Below are positions 10,286 through 19,894 of a stretch of 64,000 nt of DNA, in pieces. Source of the stretch: Aromatoleum petrolei (GTDB lineage: Bacteria > Pseudomonadota > Gammaproteobacteria > Burkholderiales > Rhodocyclaceae); the NCBI RefSeq assembly GCF_017894385.1, contig NZ_CP059560.1, forward strand, positions 310,001-374,000, read 5' to 3'. Made by a program: the position numbers and the translations under genes. The notes under the pieces were generated by a model. The model saw nothing but the letters and a program-made list of their open reading frames with translations, did no database searches and had not been told where the DNA came from. Positions within the stretch are counted from its first letter, which is position 1. Every line of letters begins with the position of its first letter.

Positions 10286-10446
10286 CGGGAGTGAGGAGTA
10301 CCGCCGTATCCCCGCGCACGCCGTCAACACGGCCCCTTCGCACTTGACGCACGCGCGACGCGCCCGCCGACCCGCACGAACCGGCGCGCTTCCGGGTATG
10401 ATCGCCGCTGACGGCATCCCGCCGCAGCCCCGGTCCCCCTACGCCG

Positions 10447-10995
10447 ATGCCCTTCGATTGCGTACTCGCTGCCTGGCAGGCGCACGAGCGTAAATTGCGC
10501 GGCTTCCTCCTGCGTCGCCTCGCGGACCCCCATCTCGCCGACGACCTCTTGCAGGAGCTCTTCCTCAAGTCCCTGAGGCAGGGGGCGAACTTCTGCACCA
10601 TCGAGAACCCCCGCGCCTGGCTGTTCCAGGTCGCCCGCAACGCCCTCGTGGATCACGCGCGACTCACGCACCCGCAGGTCGAGCTCTCCGAGCAGATCGC
10701 CGCTCAGGAGGACCTGCGCGCCCCGGTTGATGAACTCGACGCCTGCCTGCTGCGCAACCTGGCCGAGCTCGCGGCGGACGACCGCGAGATCATCGAGCAG
10801 TGCGATCTGCAGGGCGTCAAGCAGCAGGTCTTCGCGCACAAGGCTGGCCTGAGCCTGCCCGCCGCCAAGGCCCGCCTGCTGCGTGCGCGCAAACGCCTGC
10901 GTGAAGCCCTCACGCGTAACTGCCAGGTGCGCTTCGACGACACCGGCCGGGTGTGCTGCCACGTCCCGCGCGACCCTGCCGGAACCGGCGCCTGA
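10447..10995 (+). CDS. sigZ: ECF RNA polymerase sigma factor, SigZ-like
   Basis: A 182-residue extracytoplasmic-function sigma factor. Region 2 contains LLQELFLKSLRQ and WLFQVARNALVDHAR; region 4 contains LSLPAAKARLLRARKRLREAL. The C-terminus adds a cysteine-rich tail (RVCCHVPR), as in SigZ-type factors, which could sense metal or thiols. The next genes encode a permease, a CxxC mini-thioredoxin and a CDF exporter, so a metal or thiol stress role is inferred. No anti-sigma gene is visible beside it, and there is no strong ribosome site before ATG 10447. Confidence 0.85.
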   Translation: MPFDCVLAAWQAHERKLRGFLLRRLADPHLADDLLQELFLKSLRQGANFCTIENPRAWLFQVARNALVDHARLTHPQVELSEQIAAQEDLRAPVDELDACLLRNLAELAADDREIIEQCDLQGVKQQVFAHKAGLSLPAAKARLLRARKRLREALTRNCQVRFDDTGRVCCHVPRDPAGTGA

Positions 10996-11118
10996 GCCTT
11001 CTTCCGGCTCCGGCATCGCGCACATCCGCCGCATCCTTTTCGCGCTTCGTTCGTCTTCTGGTTGAAGGAGACCGCAGGGCTGCCCCGCCCGCGGTCCCGC
11101 ACGCATGGAGCAACGAAG

Positions 11119-12156
11119 ATGACGCAACTGGTTTCAAGCTGGCCGCACCGTAGTCCGCGGTTTTTCCTCGTAATGGCGACCTTGCTGTGGTTTGCGCTCT
11201 ATCGGGCGCTGATCCCTGCGTCCGAGGCGTTGGTCGCCGCGTTGCCGGTCGACCGCGCCAGTCACCTCGGCGGCGCGCTGCAGTTCTTCTTCTACGACAC
11301 GCCCAAGGTGTTGCTGCTGCTCGTCGGCATCGTGTTCGTCATGGGGATGGTCAATTCCTACTTCACGCCCGAGCGCACCCGCGCCCTGCTGGCGGGGCGC
11401 ACCGAGGGGGCCGCCAACGTCATGGCCGCCTCGCTCGGCGTCGTCACGCCGTTCTGCTCCTGCTCCGCGGTCCCGCTCTTCATCGGCTTCGTGCAGGCGG
11501 GCGTGCCGCTGGGGGTCACCTTTTCGTTCCTGATCGCCGCGCCGATGGTGAACGAGGTCGCGCTCACCCTGCTCTTCGGTCTCTTCGGCTGGAAGATCGC
11601 GCTCCTTTATCTGGGCCTCGGCCTCACCGTCGCCATCTTCGCCGGTTGGATCATCGGACGCCTGAGGATGGACGCCCATCTTGAGGATTGGGTACGCGCC
11701 ATGCCCCACGTGCAGGCGCGGCTCGCGGACCAGCGCATGCCGCTCGCCGAGCGCATTGCGGCCGGAGCGGCGAGCGTGCGCGAGATTGTCGGGCGGGTGT
11801 GGCCCTATATCCTCGCCGGCATCGCGATCGGCGCCGGCATCCACGCCTATGTGCCGCAGGAATTCATGGCCGGGTTCATGGGCAAGGAAGCCTGGTGGTC
11901 GGTGCCGCTCGCGGTACTGATCGGCGTCCCGATGTACACCAATGCCGCCGGCGTGATCCCGATTGTGCAGGCGCTGCTCGCCAAGGGTGCCGCGCTGGGC
12001 ACAGTGCTGGCCTTCATGATGAGCGTGATCGCGCTCTCGCTGCCCGAGATGGTGATCCTGCGCAAGGTGCTGAAACTGCGCCTGATCGCGACCTTCGTCG
12101 GCGTCGTCGCGAGCGGCATCCTGCTAGTCGGCTTCGTCTTCAACCTGATTCTTTAA
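11119..12156 (+). CDS. SO_0444/ArsP-type membrane permease
   Basis: A 345-residue membrane protein with about eight or more helices. It carries the family hallmark TPFCSCSAVP (Cys113 and Cys115) in an early membrane segment and a second conserved region with GVPMYTNAAG. Such permeases (DUF318, ArsP/SO_0444) export organoarsenicals or metals; the vicinal cysteines suggest a thiophilic substrate. ATG 11119 follows GGAG at 11107-11110. The open frame extends upstream without homology. It lies between a sigma factor and a CxxC redox protein that probably work with it. Confidence 0.85.
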   Translation: MTQLVSSWPHRSPRFFLVMATLLWFALYRALIPASEALVAALPVDRASHLGGALQFFFYDTPKVLLLLVGIVFVMGMVNSYFTPERTRALLAGRTEGAANVMAASLGVVTPFCSCSAVPLFIGFVQAGVPLGVTFSFLIAAPMVNEVALTLLFGLFGWKIALLYLGLGLTVAIFAGWIIGRLRMDAHLEDWVRAMPHVQARLADQRMPLAERIAAGAASVREIVGRVWPYILAGIAIGAGIHAYVPQEFMAGFMGKEAWWSVPLAVLIGVPMYTNAAGVIPIVQALLAKGAALGTVLAFMMSVIALSLPEMVILRKVLKLRLIATFVGVVASGILLVGFVFNLIL

Positions 12157-12203
12157 CGTGCTTCTTTAACGTGCCTTTTCAACCCGCATCGAGGAGCGCC
12201 ACC

Positions 12204-12440
12204 ATGATAGACGTCAAGGTTCTCGGAACCGGCTGTGCCAACTGCCGCGCCACCATCGCCCTGATCGAACAGGTCGCACACGCCAGGGGTGTTGCCATCC
12301 GCGTCGAGAAGGTCGAGGAATTGCGTGACATCATGGGCTACGGCGTGATGTCGACGCCGGGCGTTGTAGTCGACGGCAAGGTGGTTCATGCCGGAGGCGT
12401 CCCCGGACGCGACAAGATCGAACAGTGGCTCGGCGCCTGA
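12204..12440 (+). CDS. small thioredoxin-like protein with CxxC
   Basis: A 78-residue thioredoxin-fold protein of the TM0996/MTH895 type. The active site G-C-A-N-C has Cys11 and Cys14, and the cis-proline strand is in STPGVVVDGK. It has no signal peptide, so it is cytoplasmic. GAGGAG lies 8 bases before ATG 12204. Such proteins are usually encoded next to SO_0444/ArsP permeases and may hand metal or electrons to their cysteines. A small tandem copy of TTCTTTAACGTGC lies in the gap before it. Confidence 0.88.
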   Translation: MIDVKVLGTGCANCRATIALIEQVAHARGVAIRVEKVEELRDIMGYGVMSTPGVVVDGKVVHAGGVPGRDKIEQWLGA

Positions 12441-12501
12441 GGCGGCTGTCCGGCGTTGTGCAGCGCGGCGCCCACGCTGTGCCTTCGTGAAGGATCGAAC
12501 G

Positions 12502-13406
12502 ATGCGCCACCACCACGCACTTGGGGAGTTGCCGGCGCAGTTCGGCCGGGCATTTTCCATCGGCATCGCGCTCAACGTCGGTTTCGTGTTGGTCGAGGCC
12601 TTCTACGGCTGGCGTACGGGCTCGCTGGCGCTGCTCGCCGATGCCGCGCACAACCTGAGCGACGTCGGCGGATTGGCCTTGGCGTGGTTAGCGCTTGCCG
12701 CCGGACGCCGCGACCGGACGCACGCCACACCTACGGCTGGCGGCGCGCTTCCATCATGGCGAGCTTTGCCAACGCGATCGTCCTGCTGGTGACCATGGGT
12801 TCCCTGGCATGGGAAGCCTTGGGACGGATCGAGGCGCCGGCACCTGTGAGCGGCACCACGGTGATGCTGGTCGCGGCAATCGGCATGGTCATCAACGCGG
12901 TCACGGCGGCGCTGTTCCTCAAGGGCAGCAAGACCGACCTCAACATCCGTGGCGCCTTCCTGCACATGGCGGCCGACGCGCTGGTGTCGGTCGGCGTGGT
13001 CGCCGCCGGCGCCCTGTACTGGTGGCGCGGCTGGTACTGGATCGACCCGGTGGTGAGCCTCGTGATCGCCACGGTCGTCATCCTCGGCACCTGGTCGCTG
13101 TTCCGCCAGTCACTACACCTGCTCTTCGACGGCGTGCCCGAGCACCTCAATCTCGACGAGGTGCGTCGATCCCTGATGGCCCTGCCGGACGTCATGAGCG
13201 TCCATGACCTGCATGTCTGGGCAATGGCCGCCTCGGAGAATGCCCTGACTGCCCACCTCGTGGTCGACGACCGCGCGCGCCCCGCCGACCAACTCCTGCA
13301 CGCCGCGTCCGAGATGCTGTTCGGCAAGTTCGGGATTCGCCATGCCACCCTGCAACTCGAATCGACACACTACGCCCGTGGCTGCGAGTCGGCCGGCTGC
13401 GCCTGA
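12502..13406 (+). pseudogene. cation diffusion facilitator (CzcD-like), frameshifted
   Basis: This would be a zinc/cadmium/cobalt exporter. The N-terminal part from ATG 12502 has the first two helices with LALLADAAHNLSDVGGLALA, including the metal-site D residues. The rest continues one base out of frame with ARHTYGWRRASI, FLHMAADALVSVG and the cytoplasmic DLHVWAM domain. The shift lies at about 12700-12715, where one base appears deleted, so about 75 residues would be made before the wrong frame. Either it is a pseudogene or there is a single-base sequencing error. All other family features are present. Confidence 0.82.
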
Positions 13407-14009
13407 GAGCATGGCCGCTGTATCGCGCCACCACTTATTCCAAATACGGGCCCATGCAATTCCGCCCTTCTCACGGGGCGCCATCAGGAGACAGGCGCAC
13501 ACATCCATGCCACAAAAAAACGTGGGCTTCAAACCTGAAAGAGGTGTGCGGCCGTCGCGAGCAAGACTACGAAGGCTGCAGCGGGAATCGAAATATCCTA
13601 GTACGCGATATTTCTTTGCACTGGCGTAAAAGCCTTGACATTCGGATGACGGCAAGTGCGAGAGGCTAACCGGATCGCGCTCCGCCTGCGCCCTTAGCGA
13701 CTCGGTGGTCTTTCCCGGCCACAGCAGGATTGTCTTGATGCCGGTAGCGCTCTTCTGGAACCCCAATGCCGGTTGGTCATAGACGGGAAGACAAAAAGCA
13801 GGTTCATGACCGTCAAGAGGATGCGAACATCGCGGTCGTGCGAGTTTTCGAACGGCTCTTTCGTGTTGCCCATCCGCGCCGTCATGCCCATCACGTTCGC
13901 TGAGGAAGATCAGACGCGTTTTGTTGCGCTGACGCAGGCCGGGTTCAGGACCATTCACCCCGGCAACGCGATCCGCTTCGGGTTGAGGCCGCTGGAGTTT
14001 TCGGCGTGC
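13407..14009. other. 603-bp gap without a supported gene
   Basis: Short open frames exist on both strands, but none has a ribosome site, coding-like composition or recognisable protein. A perfect inverted repeat GAAATATC/GATATTTC with a 9-base loop lies at 13590-13614. Base composition is lower in GC than the neighbours, which fits acquired or decayed sequence upstream of the toxin-antitoxin pair. Confidence 0.5.
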
Positions 14010-14393
14010 TTAGGGAGGGAGGCTGGACGTGCTTGAGCGGGTAACGAGCCAAGGGCAGGCAATGCGGTCGATCTGCTGTCGCTCCTCGCCCCTTGACCGT
14101 CGGCAAAGATAGTCGTCCTCGCGCTGGTGTCGAATAGCCAGCACGAGCACTGCGTCATGCTGCTCATCATAGCTATAGAGCGCCAGATGACCTGTTCGGC
14201 CGCGCGAGATTACAAGTTCGCACAATCCATGGGTCATCGGCCGGCCGATATTCGGATGACGAGACAGAGTATCCAAGGCATCGAGGATCAGGTCCACGGT
14301 GTCGGCAGCCAGATCCGGCGCGGAATCATGAAGAAAATCCGCCAGTCGCTCAAGATCTTCCGCGGCCTCTGGCGCCAACCACCAGCGCGTCAT
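14010..14393 (-). CDS. parE: RelE/ParE-family toxin
   Basis: A 127-residue ParE-like toxin: WLAPEAAEDLERLADFL, then SRHPNIGRPM and a strand LVISRGRTGHLALYSY, ending the domain with LAIRHQREDDY. ParE members poison gyrase or act as ribosome-dependent RNases; which applies here is unknown. The last 30 or so residues after EDDYL are not typical and may be read-through into neighbouring sequence. Its ATG overlaps the antitoxin stop by 4 bases (ATGA), so the pair is translationally coupled. Confidence 0.85.
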   Translation of the reverse strand: MTRWWLAPEAAEDLERLADFLHDSAPDLAADTVDLILDALDTLSRHPNIGRPMTHGLCELVISRGRTGHLALYSYDEQHDAVLVLAIRHQREDDYLCRRSRGEERQQIDRIACPWLVTRSSTSSLPP

Positions 14394-14698
14394 GCGTCTG
14401 GTTCCTTGGATTCCGGCTTTCCAATGTCTTGCGGGGTAGGCCGTTGCGCAGACGCCCCTCGCACTCGAGCCCGCAGGTAGGCGCCAAAAGCGGGACCGTC
14501 AATGGCCATCCCGCTCGCTTCGACCCGCTGACGAGCTTGCAGGGCACGCCTGACAAAGGCGCCTTCCGCCTCGGCCCGATCGAGTTCACGCCCGATCGCG
14601 CGCAGCATCAGGGCGTGCGGGGTCACCCCCTCTTGCATCGCGATGTCGTGCAGTCGTTGGCGCATGGCCTCGTCGAGTTTGACTGACAGGTTGGGCAT
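14390..14698 (-). CDS. ribbon-helix-helix antitoxin
   Basis: A 102-residue antitoxin. The N-terminal strand MPNLSVKLDEAMRQRL and the following helices match the ribbon-helix-helix DNA-binding fold; the C-terminal half is charged and probably wraps the toxin. It is first in the operon and would repress its own promoter in the 14700-14760 region. It overlaps the ParE gene by ATGA. Confidence 0.82.
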   Translation of the reverse strand: MPNLSVKLDEAMRQRLHDIAMQEGVTPHALMLRAIGRELDRAEAEGAFVRRALQARQRVEASGMAIDGPAFGAYLRARVRGASAQRPTPQDIGKPESKEPDA

Positions 14699-15175
14699 CC
14701 TGAACTCCCGTGTCGCAGTTAGCGGTGTTGATATTTCACTACCCGAACAATGAACAGACCACTCTGCCCCTGATTGGCAGAGACCAGGTTAAATTGCGTC
14801 AGCCGCTTTTGAACCATCCAGATCCCGCTCCACGAGTCCCCTTCTCGGCTCGTCACTGACGATCGACGCAGTTCCTCCTGTACGGCAGGTTCTTGCGAGA
14901 AGCGCACCTGTTTTTCTCGCCGGCCTACTCCGCCCGGGCCAACGCCGACCTTGGACCTCTGGCCCACCTCCGACGGCAATGCGGCCGGTCAGCTGCCGTT
15001 CACTCGCTTGGGGCGCTTAATGACCGCTTGTCACCTCAGGCTATAACCATATTCGACCCCTAAGAGACATTCGTCATCTCAGCGGGTGAGCGGCCGGTTT
15101 CTAAATGGAGGTGTCGTCCAGGGCGGCGCCTGACAACCCATCGGAGAAATCCGGGTTCCGACGTAGCGGTGGGGT
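14699..15175. other. 477-bp gap without a supported gene
   Basis: This holds the toxin-antitoxin promoter region at its left end and otherwise no gene I can support. The part near 15010-15110 contains broken GACATTCG/GAGCGGCCGG-like phrases that resemble degenerate intergenic repeats. It lies downstream of the Czc operon end at 15176. Confidence 0.45.
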
Positions 15176-15607
15176 TCAGTGCCCGTCGCCCGGCTGCAGT
15201 GGTGTGAAGCGCGCGTGCTCGGTCTTGTCGCCGACCGTCACGGCGACGATGGCCTTCATCGCCGGGTCGGACGCGTAGCGCCCGCTGCCGGCGAGGCGGT
15301 TGTCGCCGTCGGCCTTGAGCGGCACGACGACCTTCTCCTTCGCGCTCAGCAAGGTCGCTGAACCGCTCAGGCCGGAGGATGCCACCTTGTTCCCATCGTG
15401 ATCGAAGACGTAGAGCGCGACCGGGTTGTCCTTCGCATCGGCACTGTCCTTGCGAACCACAAGTTCGAGCTGATAGCTCCCGGTCGCCTGGACTTGCCCT
15501 CCGTTTGCGGGTTTCATCGCGCTGTGCGGGGCATCGCCGTGTGCAAGCGCGTTGCCGGCAGCAAAGGACAGCGCCAGCAGGCCGGTCAGCAGGGTACGGT
15601 TGAGCAT
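15176..15607 (-). CDS. secreted protein at the end of the czc operon
   Basis: A 143-residue periplasmic protein with a signal peptide (MLNRTLLTGLLALSFAAG, cleaved after ALA). The mature N-terminus is His-containing (HGDAPHSAMKPANGG) and the rest looks beta-rich (VALYVFDHDGNKVASSG). It follows czcA by 29 bases on the same strand. The position suggests a periplasmic metal-binding or accessory protein of the efflux system. I do not recognise a named family. Confidence 0.75.
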   Translation of the reverse strand: MLNRTLLTGLLALSFAAGNALAHGDAPHSAMKPANGGQVQATGSYQLELVVRKDSADAKDNPVALYVFDHDGNKVASSGLSGSATLLSAKEKVVVPLKADGDNRLAGSGRYASDPAMKAIVAVTVGDKTEHARFTPLQPGDGH

Positions 15608-15636
15608 TATCGCAATCTCCTGGAGTCGTTCAAAAG

Positions 15637-18600
15637 TCAGAAACTGTCCGCCGTATGTTCGGCAAGCAGTCGGTTGAGGGCGCGTTCGCCGAAGAGGTAA
15701 AACATCACCGGCGTCAGCAAGGTGTCGAGCAGCGTCGAGGACACCAACCCGCCGAAGATCACGACCGCGACCGGGTGCAGGATCTCCTTGCCCGGCGCGT
15801 CGGCCGCGAGCAGCAGCGGCACCAGCGCGAAGGCCGCGACCAGCGCCGTCATCAGCACCGGCGTCAGGCGCTCCAGTGAGCCACGCACGATCATCGCGCG
15901 GCCGAACGTCTCGCCCTCGAAGGCGCACAGGTTGATGTAGTGGCTGATCTTCAGGATGCCGTTGCGCGTCGCGATGCCGGTGAGCGTGATAAAGCCCACC
16001 AGCGCCGCGACCGACAGCGGCTGGCCGGAGAGCCATAGCGCCACGACGCTGCCGACGAGTGCGAGCGGGATGTTGCCCATGATGATCGCAACCAGCACGA
16101 AGGCGCGATAACGGCTGTAAAGCACGAGGAAGATCATCGCGAGCGACACCACGGCGAGCAGCCCAATCAGCTTCGACGCCTCCTCCTGCGCCTGGAACTG
16201 GCCTTCGAGCGCCGTGAAGTAGCCTTCCGGCAGCGGTTTCGCCGCCAGCTCGGTGCGGATCGCCGTCACCACCGCGCTCAGATCCGCGCCGCCCGCGGCG
16301 TTGGCCGAAATGACGATGCGGCGCCGCGTGTTCTCGCGCCCGATCTGGTTCGGCCCGTCGCCGTCCTCGATATGCGCGAGCTTCGACAGCGGAATGCGGC
16401 CCGCCGGCGTCTCGATCAGCAGGCCGGCGAGCCCCTGCGGTCCGCGCACGGCGTCGGGCAGGCGCAGCACGAGATCGAAGCGACGGTTGCCTTCGATGAT
16501 CTGCGTGACCTTGTCGCCACCAACGAGCCGTTCGAGGTTCTCCAGCAAGGCGCCGGGATTCACGCCGTAGCGTGCCGCGGCATCGTAGTCGAGGTGGATC
16601 TTGAGCTGCGGGATCAGCACCTGCTTCTCGATCTGCAAGTCGGCGATGCCCGGAATCTTCTCAAGCCGCGCCTTCACGTCGGCGGCCAAACCGCGCAGCG
16701 TATCAAGATCGTCGCCGTAGATCTTCAGCGCGATCTGCGCACGCACGCCGGAGAGCAGATGGTCGAGGCGATGCGAGATCGGCTGGCCGATGCTGTTCGC
16801 GGCCGGCAGCACGGCCAGGCGATTACGGATGTCGGTGACGACTTCGTCGCGGCTGCGTTCGGACGGCTTCAGATCGACCTCGATCTCGGAGGAATGCACC
16901 CCTTCGGCGTGCTCGTCCAACTCGGCGCGCCCGGTGCGCCGCCCGACCTGGCGCACCTCCGGAACTTGCGCGATCAGCTCCTCGGCCTGCTGGCCGATGC
17001 GATTCGACTCGGAAAGCGAGGTGCCGGGGTTCGTCAGCACACTGACGGTGAGCGTGCCCTCGTTGAAGGGCGGCAGGAAGGCGCGCGGGAAGAAAGGCAC
17101 GGTCGCGAGCGCGGCGATCACGATCACCGCAGCGCCGGCGAGGAGCGGCCTGGCGCGGTCGAAGGACCAGCCGAGGAGCCGCGTGTCCCAGGCCTTGAGC
17201 CGCGCGACGAGCGGGCTGTCGCCGTGGTCGAGATGTTTGATGCGCGGCAGCAGGTAGTAGCACATCACCGGCGTCAGCGCGACCGACACCAGCATGCTGG
17301 CGAGGATCGACACGATGTAGGCGACGCCGAGCGGCGTGAAGAGGCGGCCTTCGATCCCCGGCAGCGCGAAGAGCGGCACGAAGACGAGCACGATGATCAC
17401 GGTCGCGTAGACGATCGCCGAACGCACTTCGAGCGTGGCCGCGCCGATCACCTGCGCGACCGGCAAGGGCTCGGCTGACGCGCGGTTGAGCCGCAGCCGC
17501 CGCAGCACGTTCTCGACGCCGACCACTGCGTCGTCGACGAGCTCGCCGATCGCGATTGCAAGGCCGCCCAGCGTCATCGTGTTGATCGACAGCCCGAAGT
17601 ACTTGAAGACGAGCGCCGTGACGAGCAGCGACACGGGAATCGCCGTCAGCGAGATGAAGGTCGTACGAACGTTAAGCAGGAACGCGAAGAGGATCAGCGC
17701 GACGAAGATCGCGCCGTCGCGCAGCGCCTCCTGCACGTTATCGACCGAGGCCTTGATGAACTCCGCCTGCTTGAACAGGAATTGCGGCTTCTCGACGCCG
17801 CGCGGCAGGTTGCGCGCCAGATCCTCGACCGCCTTCTCCACGTCGCGCGTGAGCTGCACCGAGTCGGCCGACGGCTGCTTCTGTACCGAGAGGATCACCG
17901 CCGGCTTCGCGCCGTAGCTCGCATCGCCGCGCTTCAGGCCGGCGGCGAAGCGCATGTCGGCAATCTGTCGCAGCAGGATGGGCTGGCCATTGCGGCTCGC
18001 CACCGCGAGGTTCTGCAGGTCTTCGATGCGCGTCGTGCGGCCGATCTGGCGGATCAGGTATTCGCGCGACTGCTGTTCGAGGAAGCCTCCGGCCGTGTTC
18101 GCGCCGAAGCCCTTCAGCGCCGCTTCGAGTTCCTCGCTGGTGATACCGAGCGCCTGCATGCGGGCGGGGTCGGGCTCGACGCGGTACTGCTTGACCTCGC
18201 CACCGATCGGAATCACCTGCGCGACGCCGGGCAGCGTCAGCAGCCGCGGGCGCATCACCCAGTCCGCATACTCGCGCGCCGCCATCGGATCGACCTTCGC
18301 GGGGTCGGCGGGAATCGCGATCAGCAAGATCTCGCCCATGATCGACGAAATCGGCCCCATCTGCGGCACGACGCCCGCCGGCATCTGCTCGCGCACCAGG
18401 TTCAGGCGCTCGGCGATCTGCTGGCGGTTGAGGTAGATGTCCGTGCCCCATTCGAACTCGACGAACACGATCGACAGCCCGATGCCGGACACCGAGCGGA
18501 CCCGTGTCACGCCCGGCATGCCGTTCATCGCCGACTCCAGCGGGAAGGTCACGAGCTGCTCGACCTCCTCCGGCGCCATGCCGCCCGCCTCGGTCATCAG

Positions 18601-18744
18601 CGTCACGGTCGGCTTGTTGAGGTCGGGAAAAACGTCGACCGGCATCTTCTGCAGCGTCAGCCCACCGTAGATCACGAGCAGCAGCGACACGCCGAGCACC
18701 AGCAGACGCTGGCGCAGGCTGGTGTTGATGATCCATTCGAACAT
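15637..18744 (-). CDS. czcA: heavy-metal RND efflux pump inner-membrane subunit (CzcA/CusA family)
   Basis: A 1035-residue HME-RND transporter that exports metal cations with proton antiport through the CzcCBA tripartite complex. It has the N-terminal helix, PVDVFPDLNKPTV at the start of the porter domain, twelve expected membrane segments and two large periplasmic loops. The helix-4 signature reads AIAIGELVDDAVVGVEN. This differs from the Zn/Co/Cd form (DGAVV) and the Cu/Ag form (VDAAIV) and fits a third HME subgroup, so the metal should not be assumed. It is fourth in its operon, 13 bases after czcB. Confidence 0.93.
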   Translation of the reverse strand: MFEWIINTSLRQRLLVLGVSLLLVIYGGLTLQKMPVDVFPDLNKPTVTLMTEAGGMAPEEVEQLVTFPLESAMNGMPGVTRVRSVSGIGLSIVFVEFEWGTDIYLNRQQIAERLNLVREQMPAGVVPQMGPISSIMGEILLIAIPADPAKVDPMAAREYADWVMRPRLLTLPGVAQVIPIGGEVKQYRVEPDPARMQALGITSEELEAALKGFGANTAGGFLEQQSREYLIRQIGRTTRIEDLQNLAVASRNGQPILLRQIADMRFAAGLKRGDASYGAKPAVILSVQKQPSADSVQLTRDVEKAVEDLARNLPRGVEKPQFLFKQAEFIKASVDNVQEALRDGAIFVALILFAFLLNVRTTFISLTAIPVSLLVTALVFKYFGLSINTMTLGGLAIAIGELVDDAVVGVENVLRRLRLNRASAEPLPVAQVIGAATLEVRSAIVYATVIIVLVFVPLFALPGIEGRLFTPLGVAYIVSILASMLVSVALTPVMCYYLLPRIKHLDHGDSPLVARLKAWDTRLLGWSFDRARPLLAGAAVIVIAALATVPFFPRAFLPPFNEGTLTVSVLTNPGTSLSESNRIGQQAEELIAQVPEVRQVGRRTGRAELDEHAEGVHSSEIEVDLKPSERSRDEVVTDIRNRLAVLPAANSIGQPISHRLDHLLSGVRAQIALKIYGDDLDTLRGLAADVKARLEKIPGIADLQIEKQVLIPQLKIHLDYDAAARYGVNPGALLENLERLVGGDKVTQIIEGNRRFDLVLRLPDAVRGPQGLAGLLIETPAGRIPLSKLAHIEDGDGPNQIGRENTRRRIVISANAAGGADLSAVVTAIRTELAAKPLPEGYFTALEGQFQAQEEASKLIGLLAVVSLAMIFLVLYSRYRAFVLVAIIMGNIPLALVGSVVALWLSGQPLSVAALVGFITLTGIATRNGILKISHYINLCAFEGETFGRAMIVRGSLERLTPVLMTALVAAFALVPLLLAADAPGKEILHPVAVVIFGGLVSSTLLDTLLTPVMFYLFGERALNRLLAEHTADSF

Positions 18745-18757
18745 CGCGGCCCGGCCC

Positions 18758-19891
18758 TCAGCGCACCAGCGCGAGCGAGGCCGCGCCTTTCACGACGACG
18801 CGCTCGGCCGCCGCGAGACCTGCGGTGACCGCGACGGTGGCCGCATCGACCGGCACCGTCGTGACCTTGCGCGGCACGAAACGCTCGGCGTCCGCATGGA
18901 CCCACACGACCGGCTCGCCGGCCGCATTGCGTGTCACCGCCTCCACGGGCACCGCGACCCCCGATCGCTTCGCCGCGGCCTTTGCGAGCACCTTGAGCGG
19001 CTGACCAACGGCCACGGTGGGTGTCTCCTTGCTGGCGCGCACCCGGAAAAGCACCGGCAGCGCCCCCTCGCGCAGCGTCGCACCGCGGCCGAGATAGTCG
19101 AGATGCAGCACGCCAGCGGGCAGCGCCGCGGTGGCCTCGCCGAGCCCGGCAGCCGTGTCGGCATCGTAGGCCAGCGCCTCGACGGCGAGGCGGCGCGGAT
19201 CGACGACCTCGAAGAGCGTGTCGCGCGCCTCGACGACTTCGCCGAGCGTGACATGGGCACTCGCCACGACGCCGGCGACCGGCGCGACAAGCGCCTCACG
19301 GCCGCTCAGACCTTTCGCCACCGCCGCCTTGCGTGCCGCAAAAGCCCCGGCCTCGACGCGCGCCGCCTCGATCTCGCGCGCCGGCACCACGCCTTCGAGC
19401 TGTTCAAGGCGGGCGAGACGCTTCACGGCGATTGCATGCTGGGCATCGAGTTCGGCGACCTGGGCGAGCTGGCTGCCGCGCTCGACGCTGCTCATGACCG
19501 GCTGCAGGTAAGCCAGGACGTCGCCCTTCCGCACGGCTTGCCCGAGCACCGCCAGCCCGCGTGGACCGGCCTCGACGCGTCCCGCCTGCGTCGCCTGCAC
19601 CTTCCCGCCGGCGCCGGGATCGGCGACCACTTTTCCGTTGAACTCGATCACTTCGGCGTGCTCGCCGAGCGCTGCCGCAACGGTACGGATGCCGAGCTGA
19701 CGCTGTGAAGCCTTCGGCACGAACACGCTGCCATCGGCGAGGCGTGACGGCGCGCTCGGGTCCGCTGCCGCCGGCGCAGCCTTCGTCTCCTCGTGGCTGT
19801 GGTCCTCACCGCCGTGGGCCAATGCGAAGGTGCCGTGGGCCGAGCTCAGGATCGCGACCGCGAGGCCGGCAAATACGGTGTGTAACTTCAT
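18758..19891 (-). CDS. czcB: RND efflux periplasmic adaptor subunit (CzcB family)
   Basis: A 377-residue membrane-fusion protein linking the RND pump to the outer-membrane channel. It has a signal peptide, then a His/Asp-rich segment HGGEDHSHEE that could bind metal, then the barrel-hairpin-lipoyl arrangement (KVVADPGAGGKVQATQAGRV; LVAPVAGVVASAHVTLGEVV). Length is typical. It lies between the 182-residue secreted protein and czcA, with very short gaps. Confidence 0.92.
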   Translation of the reverse strand: MKLHTVFAGLAVAILSSAHGTFALAHGGEDHSHEETKAAPAAADPSAPSRLADGSVFVPKASQRQLGIRTVAAALGEHAEVIEFNGKVVADPGAGGKVQATQAGRVEAGPRGLAVLGQAVRKGDVLAYLQPVMSSVERGSQLAQVAELDAQHAIAVKRLARLEQLEGVVPAREIEAARVEAGAFAARKAAVAKGLSGREALVAPVAGVVASAHVTLGEVVEARDTLFEVVDPRRLAVEALAYDADTAAGLGEATAALPAGVLHLDYLGRGATLREGALPVLFRVRASKETPTVAVGQPLKVLAKAAAKRSGVAVPVEAVTRNAAGEPVVWVHADAERFVPRKVTTVPVDAATVAVTAGLAAAERVVVKGAASLALVR

Positions 19892-19894
19892 CAG

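Noticed and set aside
13773..14036. Open frame of 87 codons ahead of the ParE gene
   Set aside because: It has no ribosome site and no protein-like pattern, and it overlaps the toxin end on the other strand.
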